Notes: a model not told the origin generated them from the letters alone. Counted from the stretch's first letter, positions 42,385-51,430 are shown. The stretch is 64,000 nucleotides of DNA from UBA3792 sp045114775 (GCA_045114775.1 JBGULC010000023.1:1-64000), one strand, 5' to 3'. Translations and numbers: made by a program.

Positions 42385-43857
42385 TTACTCGGCGGAGCGG
42401 ATTAAAAGCACCGGCGTACCCTCTTGGATCGGCTCACTCAGCGTCGGGTTGCACGCTTTGACCCGCGCGGTCGGAACGCCGAAGCGCTTGCCGATCGAAA
42501 ACAACGTTTCGTCCGGATCGCAGAACCATACGAGCATGCCGCAATCCGTTTCCGGCGGCGTTCCGGGCAGCAGCTCGGGCACGCAGTCGAACGTGATCTC
42601 GCGGTACCACTCCGCTTCGATCGAGGCCGAAACGTTCAGTGCAACAGTCCGTCCGCCGCCGGAAAGCGATGCGTCGAATGTGCGGATACGAACGATCGGC
42701 AGCGTACCCCTTGCCTCCGTCTCGAACGACAGCGGCAGTTCGTGCGTAAAGCTCTGTTTCATACCGTCGTCATCACGATAGACGACGGTGACCGCCAGCA
42801 CGCCCTCGAATACTCCCCTGCCGTCCGAAACGGTCGCACGGGTCACGGCAGGCCGCAGCGCTGCGTACAGCGGCAGATACGCGTCCTTCATGTGCGCGGG
42901 CACGGGCACCGTCTCGTTGAGCTGTACGGTCTGGTTCCACGCGCCTTCATAATTCAGTGCCTTCGCATGCCCGATCGCACAGGAAAAATCGTTTGCCGCG
43001 TCGTAAGCATCGGTCATGATGCGCTGCGTGTCCGCAGTACAGCCATAGACCCCGATCGACAGTGCAGCGTCGACCGTCGCCGTTCCCTCGTCCTCGGGCG
43101 AGACCGAAAGCGAGGTCAGCGTCGCTGTTGCGAACGCGTTCTCCCCCGGCTCGCAGGCGATCACGTCGGAAAACGGGACCGAATACTGTTCTCTTTTGAT
43201 TCCGCCATCCGCACTGCCGTACAGCACGCAAAGCTTCAGCTCGCCCTGCGGAAGCATCCCTTCCGTGCTCTTCACAAGCCCGTTGACGACGGGCGTCGCG
43301 GAAGCCCTGATCACGGTCATGCCGCGCGGCGCGTCGATCGGCTCGCTCATGCGAAGGCTGTGCGCGCCGAGCAGCGTGCGTTTTTTCAGCGTCACCGACG
43401 TCGTGCGGATCTCCGCGTCCTTTGCGTCGTCAAGCCCCGTGACACACGGAATCTGCACCGGCTGAAAGATCGCGGTACGAAGCTGTACCGTCGCCTGCAT
43501 TCTGAGGCCCCCGTCCTCGCGCTTCAGGCTGCACGCCGGGATCTCTGCGGATACCCGCGCGGTCATATCCGGCGTCACGCCCTCCATGCGGATCGTGTGC
43601 GAAAACTCCGCCGCCGCTTCGAAAGCATACGGCAGCCGTTCCGCCGATTCGACCGTGGGTTTCAAGGTCATTGTCCCCGTGACGACGACCGCGCCGTCGC
43701 GACAGCTGATCTCCCCCACCGTCGCTTCGCTTTCGGCGGAAAGCACCCGCTCAAGCGCCTTCCCCTGCGGAAGCGGGATCGCGCTCTCCATCTGCGCCTC
43801 CGCCACCGTCTCCCCGAACAGCGTTTCCGTCAAAAGCGTCGTTTTTCGTATCTCCAT
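42385..43857 (-). CDS. SPOCS (DUF3794) and LysM domain protein
   Basis: The ATG at 43857 has AAGGAG eight bases upstream; a GTG nine bases earlier sits directly on that site. The 490-residue protein has repeated beta-rich SPOCS/DUF3794 segments over residues 1-420, with ITFDCVPELLPG late in that stretch. A C-terminal LysM runs from about residue 440 (WFCDPDETLFSIGKRFGVPTARVKACNP). This layout recalls clostridial SipL, which helps attach the spore coat to the forespore. It supports a spore-forming ancestry. Confidence 0.82.
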   Translation of the reverse strand: MEIRKTTLLTETLFGETVAEAQMESAIPLPQGKALERVLSAESEATVGEISCRDGAVVVTGTMTLKPTVESAERLPYAFEAAAEFSHTIRMEGVTPDMTARVSAEIPACSLKREDGGLRMQATVQLRTAIFQPVQIPCVTGLDDAKDAEIRTTSVTLKKRTLLGAHSLRMSEPIDAPRGMTVIRASATPVVNGLVKSTEGMLPQGELKLCVLYGSADGGIKREQYSVPFSDVIACEPGENAFATATLTSLSVSPEDEGTATVDAALSIGVYGCTADTQRIMTDAYDAANDFSCAIGHAKALNYEGAWNQTVQLNETVPVPAHMKDAYLPLYAALRPAVTRATVSDGRGVFEGVLAVTVVYRDDDGMKQSFTHELPLSFETEARGTLPIVRIRTFDASLSGGGRTVALNVSASIEAEWYREITFDCVPELLPGTPPETDCGMLVWFCDPDETLFSIGKRFGVPTARVKACNPTLSEPIQEGTPVLLIRSAE

Positions 43858-43924
43858 GTCGAACACTCCTTTTTGATCTTCTCTCGAAAAGATATGCGCC
43901 GAATACTGAAAACTTGCTTTTTGC

Positions 43925-43953
43925 TTGCGTTTTTTCGGAAGATCCTATATAAT
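43925..43953 (+). promoter_or_regulatory. Promoter of the modE-like/dapF pair
   Basis: TTGCGT (43925-43930) and TATAAT (43948-43953) are 17 bases apart, about 30 bases before the ATG at 43986. Confidence 0.75.
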
Positions 43954-43985
43954 GATATTCGGAAAAGATTGCGGGAGGCAACGAA

Positions 43986-44336
43986 ATGGCAACAAAGCTG
44001 CGCTATACGCTGATGCTGCGTGTGTACGGTGAGGAGAAGATTTTCGGGCCCGGCATTGCAGAGCTCCTTGAGCGCGTCGATGAAACACACTCGCTCCGGA
44101 AGGCAACGATGGATATGGGCATGGCGTATTCGAAGGCGTGGCGTATCGTCAGGACCGCGGAGAACGCCCTGGGCTTTCCGCTGCTCGATTCCACCGTCGG
44201 CGGCAAGGGCGGCGGCAGCGCGTTTCTCACCGACCGCGGACGGCAGTTTCTCTCCGCGTACCGGCGGTTTGAATCGGTCGTGCACGACTATGCCGACGAA
44301 ATATTCGAGGAGTTATTCGGGGAGGATTCGGAATGA
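43986..44336 (+). CDS. ModE N-terminal-like winged-helix regulator
   Basis: This 116-residue protein is a single LysR/ModE-type winged helix: LRVYGEEKIFGPGIAELLERV, HSLRKATMDMGMAYSKAWRIVRTAE and the glycine-rich wing GGKGGGSAFLT. It lacks the molybdate-binding (TOBE/MOP) domains of full ModE. Proteins like this often control molybdate transport or cofactor genes in anaerobes. The stop overlaps the dapF start by 4 bp, so the two genes are cotranscribed, an odd pairing. Its targets are not evident. Confidence 0.82.
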   Translation: MATKLRYTLMLRVYGEEKIFGPGIAELLERVDETHSLRKATMDMGMAYSKAWRIVRTAENALGFPLLDSTVGGKGGGSAFLTDRGRQFLSAYRRFESVVHDYADEIFEELFGEDSE

Positions 44337-45163
44337 AGTTTTATAAGGTACACGGACTCGGGAACGATTTCGTGCTGTTCGACGGCAGAGACGTCGAAAA
44401 CGTCGACTGGAACAAGCTGACCGTAAAGGTCTGCGACCGCCACACCGGGATCGGCGCGGACGGTACGCTGATCCTTCTGAACTCCGCGATCGCGGACATT
44501 CGGATGCGCATCATCAATGCGGACGGCAGCGAAGCCGAAATGTGCGGCAACGGCATCCGCGCGTTCTCGCGCTACTGCTTTGAGAACGGCGTCGTGCATG
44601 GTACGGAATTCTCGGTCGAAACCGGCGCGGGGATCATGCGTCCGCGCATTATCCTGAAGAACGGTCGCGTCGACGGCGTACGCGTCGACATGGGCGAGCC
44701 GCTGCTTGACGCGAAGGACGTCCCCGTCAAGGTCGATGGCCGCGCGATCGGTCTTTTGCTGATCGAGAACGATCGTACGTTCTCCTATACCGCAGTGCGC
44801 GTCGGCGTACCGCACACGATCGTATTCGTCGATCCTCTGGACGAATCGGATGTGCCGAAGTACGGACCGCTCATCGAGCATGATCCGCTGTTTCCCGAAC
44901 GCACGAACGTCGATTTCGTCGAGGTGCTCTCCCGCGAGCGCGTGAAGATGCGTACCTGGGAACGCGGCTGCGGCTGCACGCTCGCCTGCGGGACAGGCGC
45001 GTGCTCCGCGGCGGTCGCCTGCGCGTTGAACGATAAGACCGGCCGCACCGTGGCGGTCGAAATCGAGCTCGGTACGCTGCTGATCGAATGGTCGGAGACC
45101 GACAACCACGTCTACATGACCGGTCCCGCGGAGATCGTCTTCTCCGGGATCTGGAACAATTGA
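44333..45163 (+). CDS. dapF: Diaminopimelate epimerase
   Basis: The 276-residue enzyme has both catalytic cysteines: Cys71 in GSEAEMCGNGIRAFSRY and Cys219 in CTLACGTGACSAAV. It converts LL- to meso-diaminopimelate for lysine and peptidoglycan synthesis. The start overlaps the regulator gene by 4 bp (ATGA) and a terminator follows. Lysine is thus both made and fermented by this organism. Confidence 0.96.
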   Translation: MKFYKVHGLGNDFVLFDGRDVENVDWNKLTVKVCDRHTGIGADGTLILLNSAIADIRMRIINADGSEAEMCGNGIRAFSRYCFENGVVHGTEFSVETGAGIMRPRIILKNGRVDGVRVDMGEPLLDAKDVPVKVDGRAIGLLLIENDRTFSYTAVRVGVPHTIVFVDPLDESDVPKYGPLIEHDPLFPERTNVDFVEVLSRERVKMRTWERGCGCTLACGTGACSAAVACALNDKTGRTVAVEIELGTLLIEWSETDNHVYMTGPAEIVFSGIWNN

Positions 45164-45171
45164 TCCGCTTT

Positions 45172-45196
45172 GCCCGTGCGCTGCGCGGGCTTTTTT
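45172..45196 (+). terminator. Terminator after dapF
   Basis: A GCCCG...CGGGC stem (45172-45176 with 45186-45190) is followed by six T residues. Confidence 0.85.
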
Positions 45197-45297
45197 GCAA
45201 CCAAAGAGCACGACGCGCGGTATACTATACAGAAAATGTAACATTTTCCGACTCTGAACTGTCTGTATGATGAAAACATGAAAAGGAGAGAACCGTT

Positions 45298-46293
45298 ATG
45301 AAAAAAATCGTCCCGATCGTGATCGCCGTTCTGCTGCTGCTCTGCACGGCGATCGGCTGCTCAAGCAAAGTGGCCGCGCGCGAAGAAAACGCCTCGTACG
45401 CCGCGGATTCCAACTACGAGTATGCAACTGCGCCGGAGGCCCAACCGGAGCCCGCAGAGTACGCCTACGGAGTAAACGGCGAAGCAAAGCCGGTATCGAA
45501 CCCGTCCCCGGCGCTTTCCAACCGCAAGATCATCCGCAACGCGGATATGAGCGTGGAGACCCTTACCTTTGACGCGTTTATCGAAAAACTGACCGACGCC
45601 GTCGGCACGATCGGCGGATATGTGGAATCCAGCAGCACCGGCAACCGCGTTTACCGCGGCGATCATCCGCTCCGCTATGCGCGCTATACAATCCGTATCC
45701 CCGCGGAGCAGCTCGACGCGTTTCTGAACACCGTCTCCGAGCTTGGCAACGTCACCTCGATGAACACCGGCCTCAGGGACGTCACCACAAACTATGTCGA
45801 CTCCGAGAAGCACCTTGAATCGCTTCGCATCGAGCAGGAAGCGCTGATGGAGATCCTTGCACAGGCAACGACCGTCGAGGACATCATCACGGTGCAGGAT
45901 CGGCTGACCTATGTGCGCTACGAGATCGAATCCTATGAGGCGATCCTGCGCACCTATGACGACCAGATCGCGCTCTCCTCCGTGACCCTTTCCGTCAACG
46001 AGGTCGAGCGCGAAACGCCGGTCGAGGAGGAAACCTTCGGGCAGGAGGTCTCCCGCCGGTTCAAGGAGAGCCTTGAGGATCTCGTCGACGGCTTCATCGA
46101 CTTCGCCTCGTGGCTGCTCGGCAACGCGCCGGTCATCCTTGCCGTCCTGATCTTCTTCGTCGGGCTCCCGCTGCTCATCGTCCTGCTGTGCGTCCGCAGC
46201 GGCAAAAAGCGCCGTGCAAAGAGACGGGAAGCTGCGCTCCGCGCAAAGCAGGAGGCCGAAGCGAAAGCCGCGCCGAAGAATCCCGAAGCATAA
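45298..46293 (+). CDS. DUF4349 membrane-anchored lipoprotein
   Basis: The 331-residue protein has a signal peptide ending LLLCTAIGC (lipobox Cys20) and a DUF4349 domain from about residue 75 (RKIIRNADMSVETLTFDAF, then VESSSTGNRVYRG and RYTIRIPAEQLDAFLNTVSELG). A coiled segment, a membrane helix near residue 275 and a basic Lys/Arg-rich tail follow. The function of DUF4349 is not known to me. An AAAATGT-A-ACATTTT palindrome (45233-45247) lies near the likely transcription start. Confidence 0.85.
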   Translation: MKKIVPIVIAVLLLLCTAIGCSSKVAAREENASYAADSNYEYATAPEAQPEPAEYAYGVNGEAKPVSNPSPALSNRKIIRNADMSVETLTFDAFIEKLTDAVGTIGGYVESSSTGNRVYRGDHPLRYARYTIRIPAEQLDAFLNTVSELGNVTSMNTGLRDVTTNYVDSEKHLESLRIEQEALMEILAQATTVEDIITVQDRLTYVRYEIESYEAILRTYDDQIALSSVTLSVNEVERETPVEEETFGQEVSRRFKESLEDLVDGFIDFASWLLGNAPVILAVLIFFVGLPLLIVLLCVRSGKKRRAKRREAALRAKQEAEAKAAPKNPEA

Positions 46294-46305
46294 CCCAAAA
46301 CGCAA

Positions 46306-46337
46306 AAGAAGCGACCCGACGGGCCGCTTCTTTTTTA
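46306..46337 (+). terminator. Bidirectional terminator after the DUF4349 gene
   Basis: A stem of about 11 bp with one mismatch (AAGAAGCG.CCC with GGG.CGCTTCTT) ends in six T residues. The A-rich left side serves the convergent regulator gene. Confidence 0.85.
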
Positions 46338-46344
46338 TCTGTCT

Positions 46345-46971
46345 TTACGAGTTCTGTTCGGCTTCCTTGCGCGCCTTGTTGCGCTTGCGGATCAGCATCA
46401 GCACGTACCAGAGGATGACCAACACCTGGAACACGGCGGCGCACATAAACAGCATGGCGACGTGCTTCATGCCCGCGATCGCCACGAAAGAGATGTAGAT
46501 CGCGCCGCAAAGAGTCCAGACGAGGCCGGTCACCGAAAGCGCCTGCCATAAAAGGCTGCTCCACATATGACTGAACACCACAAGCAGAATCATGCTCACC
46601 GGCACGGCGTACACGAACGCCAGCCAGCCCACCTTTACCTGTGCAAGATAGCAGACGAAGAAGCCGATCGCGGCGACAAAGAACGCAAGCCCGATCGAGA
46701 TCAGCGTGATGATGATATGGCGGCTCTTCTGCTCCGCCTGCGAACGGACCAAAGGCCCCTCGCGCAAGAACGCGTCGAGCGGAACGTCATAAAGATCGGC
46801 AAGTCTGCACAGGACCAAAAGGTCCGGCATGCCGTCCCCGCGCTCCCACTTCGAGATGGATTTATCCGAGTAGTTCAGCTTCTCGGCAAGCTCCGCCTGC
46901 GTCATCCCCGCACGTTTCCGATATGCGACGAGCTTCTCCGCAAGGACGGTACGGATCCTTGTTTCTTCCAT
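46345..46971 (-). CDS. XRE-family regulator with membrane C-terminus
   Basis: I chose the ATG at 46971 (GAGG five bases upstream), giving 208 residues. An N-terminal Cro/CI helix-turn-helix (about residues 8-62, RKRAGMTQAELAEKLNYSDKSISKWERG) is followed by four or five hydrophobic helices and a basic tail. Such membrane-tethered XRE regulators are common in Clostridia and often respond to the cell envelope. Targets are unknown. Confidence 0.85.
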   Translation of the reverse strand: MEETRIRTVLAEKLVAYRKRAGMTQAELAEKLNYSDKSISKWERGDGMPDLLVLCRLADLYDVPLDAFLREGPLVRSQAEQKSRHIIITLISIGLAFFVAAIGFFVCYLAQVKVGWLAFVYAVPVSMILLVVFSHMWSSLLWQALSVTGLVWTLCGAIYISFVAIAGMKHVAMLFMCAAVFQVLVILWYVLMLIRKRNKARKEAEQNS

Positions 46972-47163
46972 AAAAACCTCAAAACGCCCGTAATTCGGGG
47001 ATTCTACTCTCAGTAGAGGCACTTTTTTTCTTCTCTACCGACCGCCTCCCGGGCAATAGACGCCCTTGGATCCCGGATAGGGTGCAATTCTCAAAAGATG
47101 CGTTTATTATAATGGCAGAAAGGATATATTGCAAGTGCGAATTGCGTCTAACGGAGGTCACAA

Positions 47164-47865
47164 ATGAAAAAAAACCGTGTCATTTCGATTTTCGGCGACT
47201 CGATCCTGAAGGGCGTGCGGATGCTTGCGGGCACGACGCGCTACGCCGCGACGGACGATATCGGGCTCGAATCCATTGCAAAAAGCCACGACTGGATCCT
47301 CGATAACCGCTCTCGCTTCGGCTGCACGGTGCAGAAGGGCGAGCTGCTTCTGAACCGCAAGCTTGAAAAGGGCGAAACGCCCGCCGCCGTTCTTTTGGAG
47401 TACGGCGGCAACGACGCGGACTTTCGCTGGGCCGAGGTCGCAGCGCGTCCCGACGACGAGCACGAGCCGAACACGCCGCTGCCGGTCTTTACCGAAACGC
47501 TGCGCCGGATGATCGGCACACTTCGCGCGCACGGCGTCCGCCCCGTCCTTTCCACGCTGCCGCCGATCTCCGCGGAGCGCTACCTTGATTGGATCACGCG
47601 CAACGGACTTTCGAAGAAGAACATCCTGCGCTGGCTCGGCGACACAAACGCGATCTACCGGTACCAGGAGAAATACTCGCATGCGATTGAGCGGCTCGCC
47701 GTCGAAACCGGCTGTATGCTCGTCGATCTCAGAAGCGCGTTTCTCGAACAGCGCACCCTGCTCCCCTATCTCTGCGCCGACGGCATCCACCCGAGCGACG
47801 CAGGGCAGCGGCTGATCCGCGAAGTGCTCAGCAAGGCCGCGGAACGGCTTCCCACGCTTATTTGA
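47164..47865 (+). CDS. SGNH/GDSL hydrolase
   Basis: The 233-residue protein has the block I GDS motif (ISIFGDSILKGV, nucleophile Ser13), a block III YGGND and the block V DGIHPSDAGQ with catalytic Asp and His. It has no signal peptide, so it acts in the cytoplasm as an esterase or lipase of unknown substrate. A good GGAGG precedes the ATG. It is a stand-alone gene closed by a terminator. Confidence 0.9.
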   Translation: MKKNRVISIFGDSILKGVRMLAGTTRYAATDDIGLESIAKSHDWILDNRSRFGCTVQKGELLLNRKLEKGETPAAVLLEYGGNDADFRWAEVAARPDDEHEPNTPLPVFTETLRRMIGTLRAHGVRPVLSTLPPISAERYLDWITRNGLSKKNILRWLGDTNAIYRYQEKYSHAIERLAVETGCMLVDLRSAFLEQRTLLPYLCADGIHPSDAGQRLIREVLSKAAERLPTLI

Positions 47866-47878
47866 TCCTCCATAATGC

Positions 47879-47912
47879 AAAGCGACACGGAACGCTCCGT
47901 GTCGCTGTTTTA
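47879..47912 (+). terminator. Bidirectional terminator after the GDSL gene
   Basis: A perfect 11-bp stem (47881-47891 with 47896-47906) has an ACGC-type loop and a short T-tract. It lies between convergent genes. Confidence 0.85.
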
Positions 47913-47922
47913 TCGGACCGTA

Positions 47923-49101
47923 TCAATCCGCATAGTTATTGAAATAGTTCTGCACGAGGACGATCGGCGTGCCCTTGTCGCCGCTGCCGCTCGTGAGGTC
48001 GCACAAAGAGCCGATGAGGTCGGTGAGCCGACGCGGCGTTGTGCCCTGCGAATCCATCTGTCCCTTGAGGTCCTTTTCCTTCTCGCGGATGCGGGCGCGG
48101 ATCGCCGCAGTAAGCGCCTCGCCGGACAGCGCCTTGAACTCGTTGTCCGCCAGGTACTTGAGTTTCAGTTCGTTCGGAAGACCGATGAGCCCGTCGGTAA
48201 AGCCCGGAGAAACGACCGGGTCCGCGAGCTCCCAGATCTTGCCGACCGGATCCTTGAACGCGCCGTCGCCGTAGACCATCGCCTCGACACGCACGCCGGT
48301 GCGGTCCATGATCTCCTTCTGGATCGCAAACGCGACCTCGCGCGCGTTCTTCGGGAAAAGCTTCACAACGTTTTCCGTCGCCTTATTCGAGCCCAGAAGG
48401 CCATAATCGGGCTGGAAGCCGCTGCCGTTCCTGGATGTGTTCATGATGCCGCTCAGCGTCAGAACGCGCTTTGCGCCTGCTCTCTGAATTCGCTTCGCGG
48501 TACGTTCACGCTCATGGATGTTGCTGACGAGCACGCTGTCGGTAAACTTCAGGATCGCCGTGGGATCGTTCGCCAAGATGATCTCCGCCTCCGCGCCTTC
48601 CTCCTCGATCAGCGAGCGATAATACGTAAGGTAGTTGACGCCCGTGAACGGATGGATCGGATCGCCGAACTTCTCGACGAACGCGGCTTCCGTGAACACG
48701 TCTGCGTACGGATTGACGCCTGCGTCCAGAAGCGCGTCCTCGTCGATCAGGTGATTGCCCTCCTCGTCCGCCGGATAGGAAAGCTGCACGACGATCTTCT
48801 TCGCCCCGCGCGCAATGCCGCGGAGACAGATCGCAAACCGGTTGCGGCTCATGATCGGAAAGACCACGCCCACCGTGTCGCCGAGCTTTTCCCGCACGTC
48901 CGCGGAGATATCGTCCACCGTGCAGTAGTTGCCGTCCGCACGCGCGACGACCGCCTCGGTCACCGCGACCACGTCGCGCTCATGCAGCGAAAAGCCGTCC
49001 GCCGCCGCCGCGTTCAGAACCGAATCCGCAACGATCTTCACAATGTCGTCGCCCTGACGGATGATCGGCGCCTTGACGCCTCTCGAAATCGTTCCTGCCA
49101 T
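47923..49101 (-). CDS. Coenzyme F420-0:L-glutamate ligase-like protein
   Basis: The ATG at 49101 has GGGAGG nine bases upstream and gives 392 residues. CofE-like features are GVKAPIIRQGDDIVKIV, RDVVAVTEAVVARADGNY and VYGDGAFKDPVGKIWELADP. Homologs are widespread in Clostridia that do not make F420, so the true reaction, perhaps glutamylation of another acceptor, is unsettled. A promoter lies upstream. It is a single-gene unit. Confidence 0.8.
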   Translation of the reverse strand: MAGTISRGVKAPIIRQGDDIVKIVADSVLNAAAADGFSLHERDVVAVTEAVVARADGNYCTVDDISADVREKLGDTVGVVFPIMSRNRFAICLRGIARGAKKIVVQLSYPADEEGNHLIDEDALLDAGVNPYADVFTEAAFVEKFGDPIHPFTGVNYLTYYRSLIEEEGAEAEIILANDPTAILKFTDSVLVSNIHERERTAKRIQRAGAKRVLTLSGIMNTSRNGSGFQPDYGLLGSNKATENVVKLFPKNAREVAFAIQKEIMDRTGVRVEAMVYGDGAFKDPVGKIWELADPVVSPGFTDGLIGLPNELKLKYLADNEFKALSGEALTAAIRARIREKEKDLKGQMDSQGTTPRRLTDLIGSLCDLTSGSGDKGTPIVLVQNYFNNYAD

Positions 49102-49141
49102 TCTTTTTATCCTCCCATTCGAGATATAAAAAACAAAATAT

Positions 49142-49170
49142 ACAATACAAAAAACCAGCGCATTTGTCAA
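49142..49170 (-). promoter_or_regulatory. Promoter of the CofE-like gene
   Basis: On the minus strand TTGACA (49170-49165) and TATTGT (49147-49142) are 17 bases apart within an AT-rich stretch. Confidence 0.75.
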
Positions 49171-49192
49171 GAAAAAATTGCGTCGGCGCACA

Positions 49193-49215
49193 GAAAAAGA
49201 GCGCGAAAGCGCTCC
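49193..49215 (-). terminator. Terminator of the carD-like gene
   Basis: On the minus strand GAGCGC-TTTC-GCGCTC is followed by five T residues. Confidence 0.85.
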
Positions 49216-49227
49216 TTGTTCGATGGA

Positions 49228-49701
49228 TTACTCCGCGCCGACCAGCGGCAGGAAGTTGGATTCGTCCGTTTCGGTCGCCGCCGCAAGCTCCGAGACGAGC
49301 ACCTGCCGCGCGGTCAGATACATCTTACGTTCACCCGCCGAAAGCCCGCGCTCGCGGTCCCGGCGCATCAGACACTTGACCACGTCCGCCACGACCATGA
49401 TGTCGCCGCCGCGCAGCTTGTCGAGATTGTCGCGGTAACGCTGGTTCCAGTTGTCGCTCTCCTCTGAGCAGCCGTCCGCCTTTAGGAATCCGACGACTTT
49501 TTCGCACGTTTCTCCGTCCGCAAGCGCCCGGAGCCCGACCTCCGCGGCACGTTCCACGGGCACCATCGCCGTCATGCGGCCGATGGTAAACCGCATGCGA
49601 TAATACTGCGCGGTCTCTCCGAGTATGGTCTGTTCTTCGATCGCCTCCACCACGCCGACGCCGTGCATCGGATAGCAGACGAGATCCCCGATATGAAACA
49701 C
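49228..49701 (-). CDS. CarD/CdnL-family RNA polymerase-binding regulator
   Basis: The GTG at 49701 has AAGGAGGGGG just upstream; an earlier in-frame TTG does not. The 157-residue protein starts with the RID domain (FHIGDLVCYPMHGVGVVEAIEEQ), which binds the RNA polymerase beta subunit. A helical C-terminal DNA-contacting domain (NQRYRDNLDKLRGGDIMVVADVVKCL) follows. CarD proteins stabilise open complexes, often at rRNA promoters. It lies downstream of the radical SAM gene but behind its terminator. Confidence 0.92.
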   Translation of the reverse strand: MFHIGDLVCYPMHGVGVVEAIEEQTILGETAQYYRMRFTIGRMTAMVPVERAAEVGLRALADGETCEKVVGFLKADGCSEESDNWNQRYRDNLDKLRGGDIMVVADVVKCLMRRDRERGLSAGERKMYLTARQVLVSELAAATETDESNFLPLVGAE

Positions 49702-49816
49702 GGGACCCCCTCCTTCGTATTCTCTCAAATATATTATAACGGAAAAAACAGGGCCCTGTCAAATAAAAATTTACATTATCACAAGAATCTTTTTCTGTCA
49801 AGCAGTTTTTGAACAT

Positions 49817-49845
49817 AAAAAAAGCGCCGGAAAACCCGGTGCAAA
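49817..49845 (-). terminator. Terminator of the radical SAM operon
   Basis: On the minus strand a GC-rich stem (GCACCGG with CCGGCGC, one mismatch) is followed by seven T residues, shortly after the stop at 49858. Confidence 0.8.
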
Positions 49846-49857
49846 CGGATCCTGCAT

Positions 49858-50937
49858 TCATTCCAGCGGATCGTCGCGGTAGTTCAGCAGGAACCGCGCG
49901 CTTTTCTTTTCGTAGAGCCGCTCCGCGAGCCCGTCCGCGATCGGAATCAGGATGCGTTCGTGCTCGCACTGCACCGGCGCGACCTCGTGCATCTTTCCGG
50001 TCAGCGAGAAGTTCAGGCAGGCGCAGTGATGGCGGCAGCGATCCGCGATCGCGCAGCCCTCGCAGTCCGGCTCCGGGTCCAGCGACGCGCGGTAGATCGC
50101 CCGCTGCTTTTCGCGGTCGATCCCGTGAAAGACGTCGCCCATGCAGTATTCCGGAACATCCAGAAACTGATTGCAGGGATAGATCCTTCCGTCCGGCGCG
50201 ACCGACGGCTGCCGCATGCCGAGCTTGCATTCGAGGCACGGACGGTCATTGAGGTACGCCGAGATCTTGGACAGAAAGTTCAGGTAATGCAGCGGCCGTT
50301 CGTCGTCGAAATGCCGCTCGCAAAGGTCTGCGATACGCGCGTACTGCCGTTCGAGCTCCGCCATCGAATCGTCGTCCCATCCCGCGTCCGGTCGGTAGTC
50401 GATCGCCGTGTTGATCTTCGAAAACCCGCGTTCGTAAAGCCATTCGACCGACTCCGCCATGCGTCCGACCGTCGACGGCATCACGGTCTGCATCGCGACC
50501 GCCTTCGGCTGATAGGAAAGCAGCAGATCGATGATCGGCTCGAGCCGCGCCATCGTGGGGCTGCCGTCCCGTGTGACGCGCTGAGCGTCTTGCAGAAGCC
50601 CGTCGTGCGACAGGGCAATATCGAGTCTGTGTTCGTTCGCAAAGCGCAGAAACGGCTCGTCAAGAAGCGTACCGTTGGTCGTCATCTTGAAGCGCATCTC
50701 GGTGCCCGTCGCCTTCGCTTTCCCGACGGCATAGCGGCAGACGGTTTCGATCACGCCGCGTTCGAGCATCGGCTCTCCGCCGAACAGCGAAAACCCGTTT
50801 TTATCATGTCCGAACGTAAACGCAAGGTCGACGGCCTTCTTTGCCGTCTCCTCGGTCATGTGCGCTTTTCCGTGCGTTTCGTAACAGTAACGGCAGGCCA
50901 AATTACAGTCTGCCGTCAAATGCAATGTAAAATTCAT
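49858..50937 (-). CDS. Radical SAM/SPASM peptide maturase
   Basis: The 359-residue enzyme has the radical SAM cluster motif with Cys11, Cys15 and Cys18 (CNLACRYC) and the SAM-binding LFGGEPML. A complete SPASM domain follows: a Cys-x12-Gly-x4-Cys lead (CKLGMRQPSVAPDGRIYPC), a CEGCAIADRCRHHC core and a later Cys, enough for two auxiliary 4Fe-4S clusters. It resembles anaerobic sulfatase maturases and peptide-modifying enzymes, but no sulfatase is near. It starts four bases after the stop of a small exported repeat protein, with GAGGGG upstream. Modification of those proteins is the natural inference. Confidence 0.88.
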   Translation of the reverse strand: MNFTLHLTADCNLACRYCYETHGKAHMTEETAKKAVDLAFTFGHDKNGFSLFGGEPMLERGVIETVCRYAVGKAKATGTEMRFKMTTNGTLLDEPFLRFANEHRLDIALSHDGLLQDAQRVTRDGSPTMARLEPIIDLLLSYQPKAVAMQTVMPSTVGRMAESVEWLYERGFSKINTAIDYRPDAGWDDDSMAELERQYARIADLCERHFDDERPLHYLNFLSKISAYLNDRPCLECKLGMRQPSVAPDGRIYPCNQFLDVPEYCMGDVFHGIDREKQRAIYRASLDPEPDCEGCAIADRCRHHCACLNFSLTGKMHEVAPVQCEHERILIPIADGLAERLYEKKSARFLLNYRDDPLE

Positions 50938-50947
50938 ATCCGTCCCC

Positions 50948-51430
50948 TCACGGCATGTCGTCCGGAACCGCGATCTTGCCCATCAGCGCGGGCTCGCCCC
51001 CGCGTCCCTCCGGCTCGTCGGGCGTCGGCTCCTCCGCCGGATCGTTTTCTTCCTCCCAGGAAGGATCCGGCAGCGGCTCGCCGCCCAAAAGCGGATCGCC
51101 GTATTCGTCGCCGTACTCGTCGACCGCGATCTCCCCATCAAGAACGAGATCGTCTCCCGCCTGACCGGCAGGCAGCTTGTCTCCGTCGCCCTCGTCGACC
51201 ATCGGTTCGCCCGGTTCGACAAGATTCTCCGGCGGGATGTCCTCAATGCCGATCTCGCCGTCGAGCACCAGTTCCTCCCCGGGCGTGGGCTCCGGTATCG
51301 GAGCGCCTGCCGTCCGTGCTGCGCAGCCCGTGCCGCCGACAGCCATCAGAGCGGCGGCCGCGAGCGCCGTTCCCCGGATGAACTTCTTCGGATATTTCGG
51401 GTTGTATTGTTTGATTTTATACTGTTTCAT
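50948..51430 (-). CDS. Exported acidic repeat peptide, candidate radical SAM substrate (B)
   Basis: I do not recognise the family. The 160-residue protein has a basic start with YNPKYPKK, a hydrophobic stretch (TALAAAALMAVGG) and Cys36, then an acidic Pro/Glu/Asp-rich tail. Three related short motifs stand out: VLDGEIGI (55-62), VLDGEIAV (96-103) and LMGKIAV (149-155). Cys36 at the end of the signal region is the only cysteine, so thioether formation in the tail is not possible. N-terminus, motifs and C-terminus match the neighbouring protein. AGGAG lies six bases before the ATG. It may be a multi-core RiPP precursor or a modified surface protein. Confidence 0.75.
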   Translation of the reverse strand: MKQYKIKQYNPKYPKKFIRGTALAAAALMAVGGTGCAARTAGAPIPEPTPGEELVLDGEIGIEDIPPENLVEPGEPMVDEGDGDKLPAGQAGDDLVLDGEIAVDEYGDEYGDPLLGGEPLPDPSWEEENDPAEEPTPDEPEGRGGEPALMGKIAVPDDMP

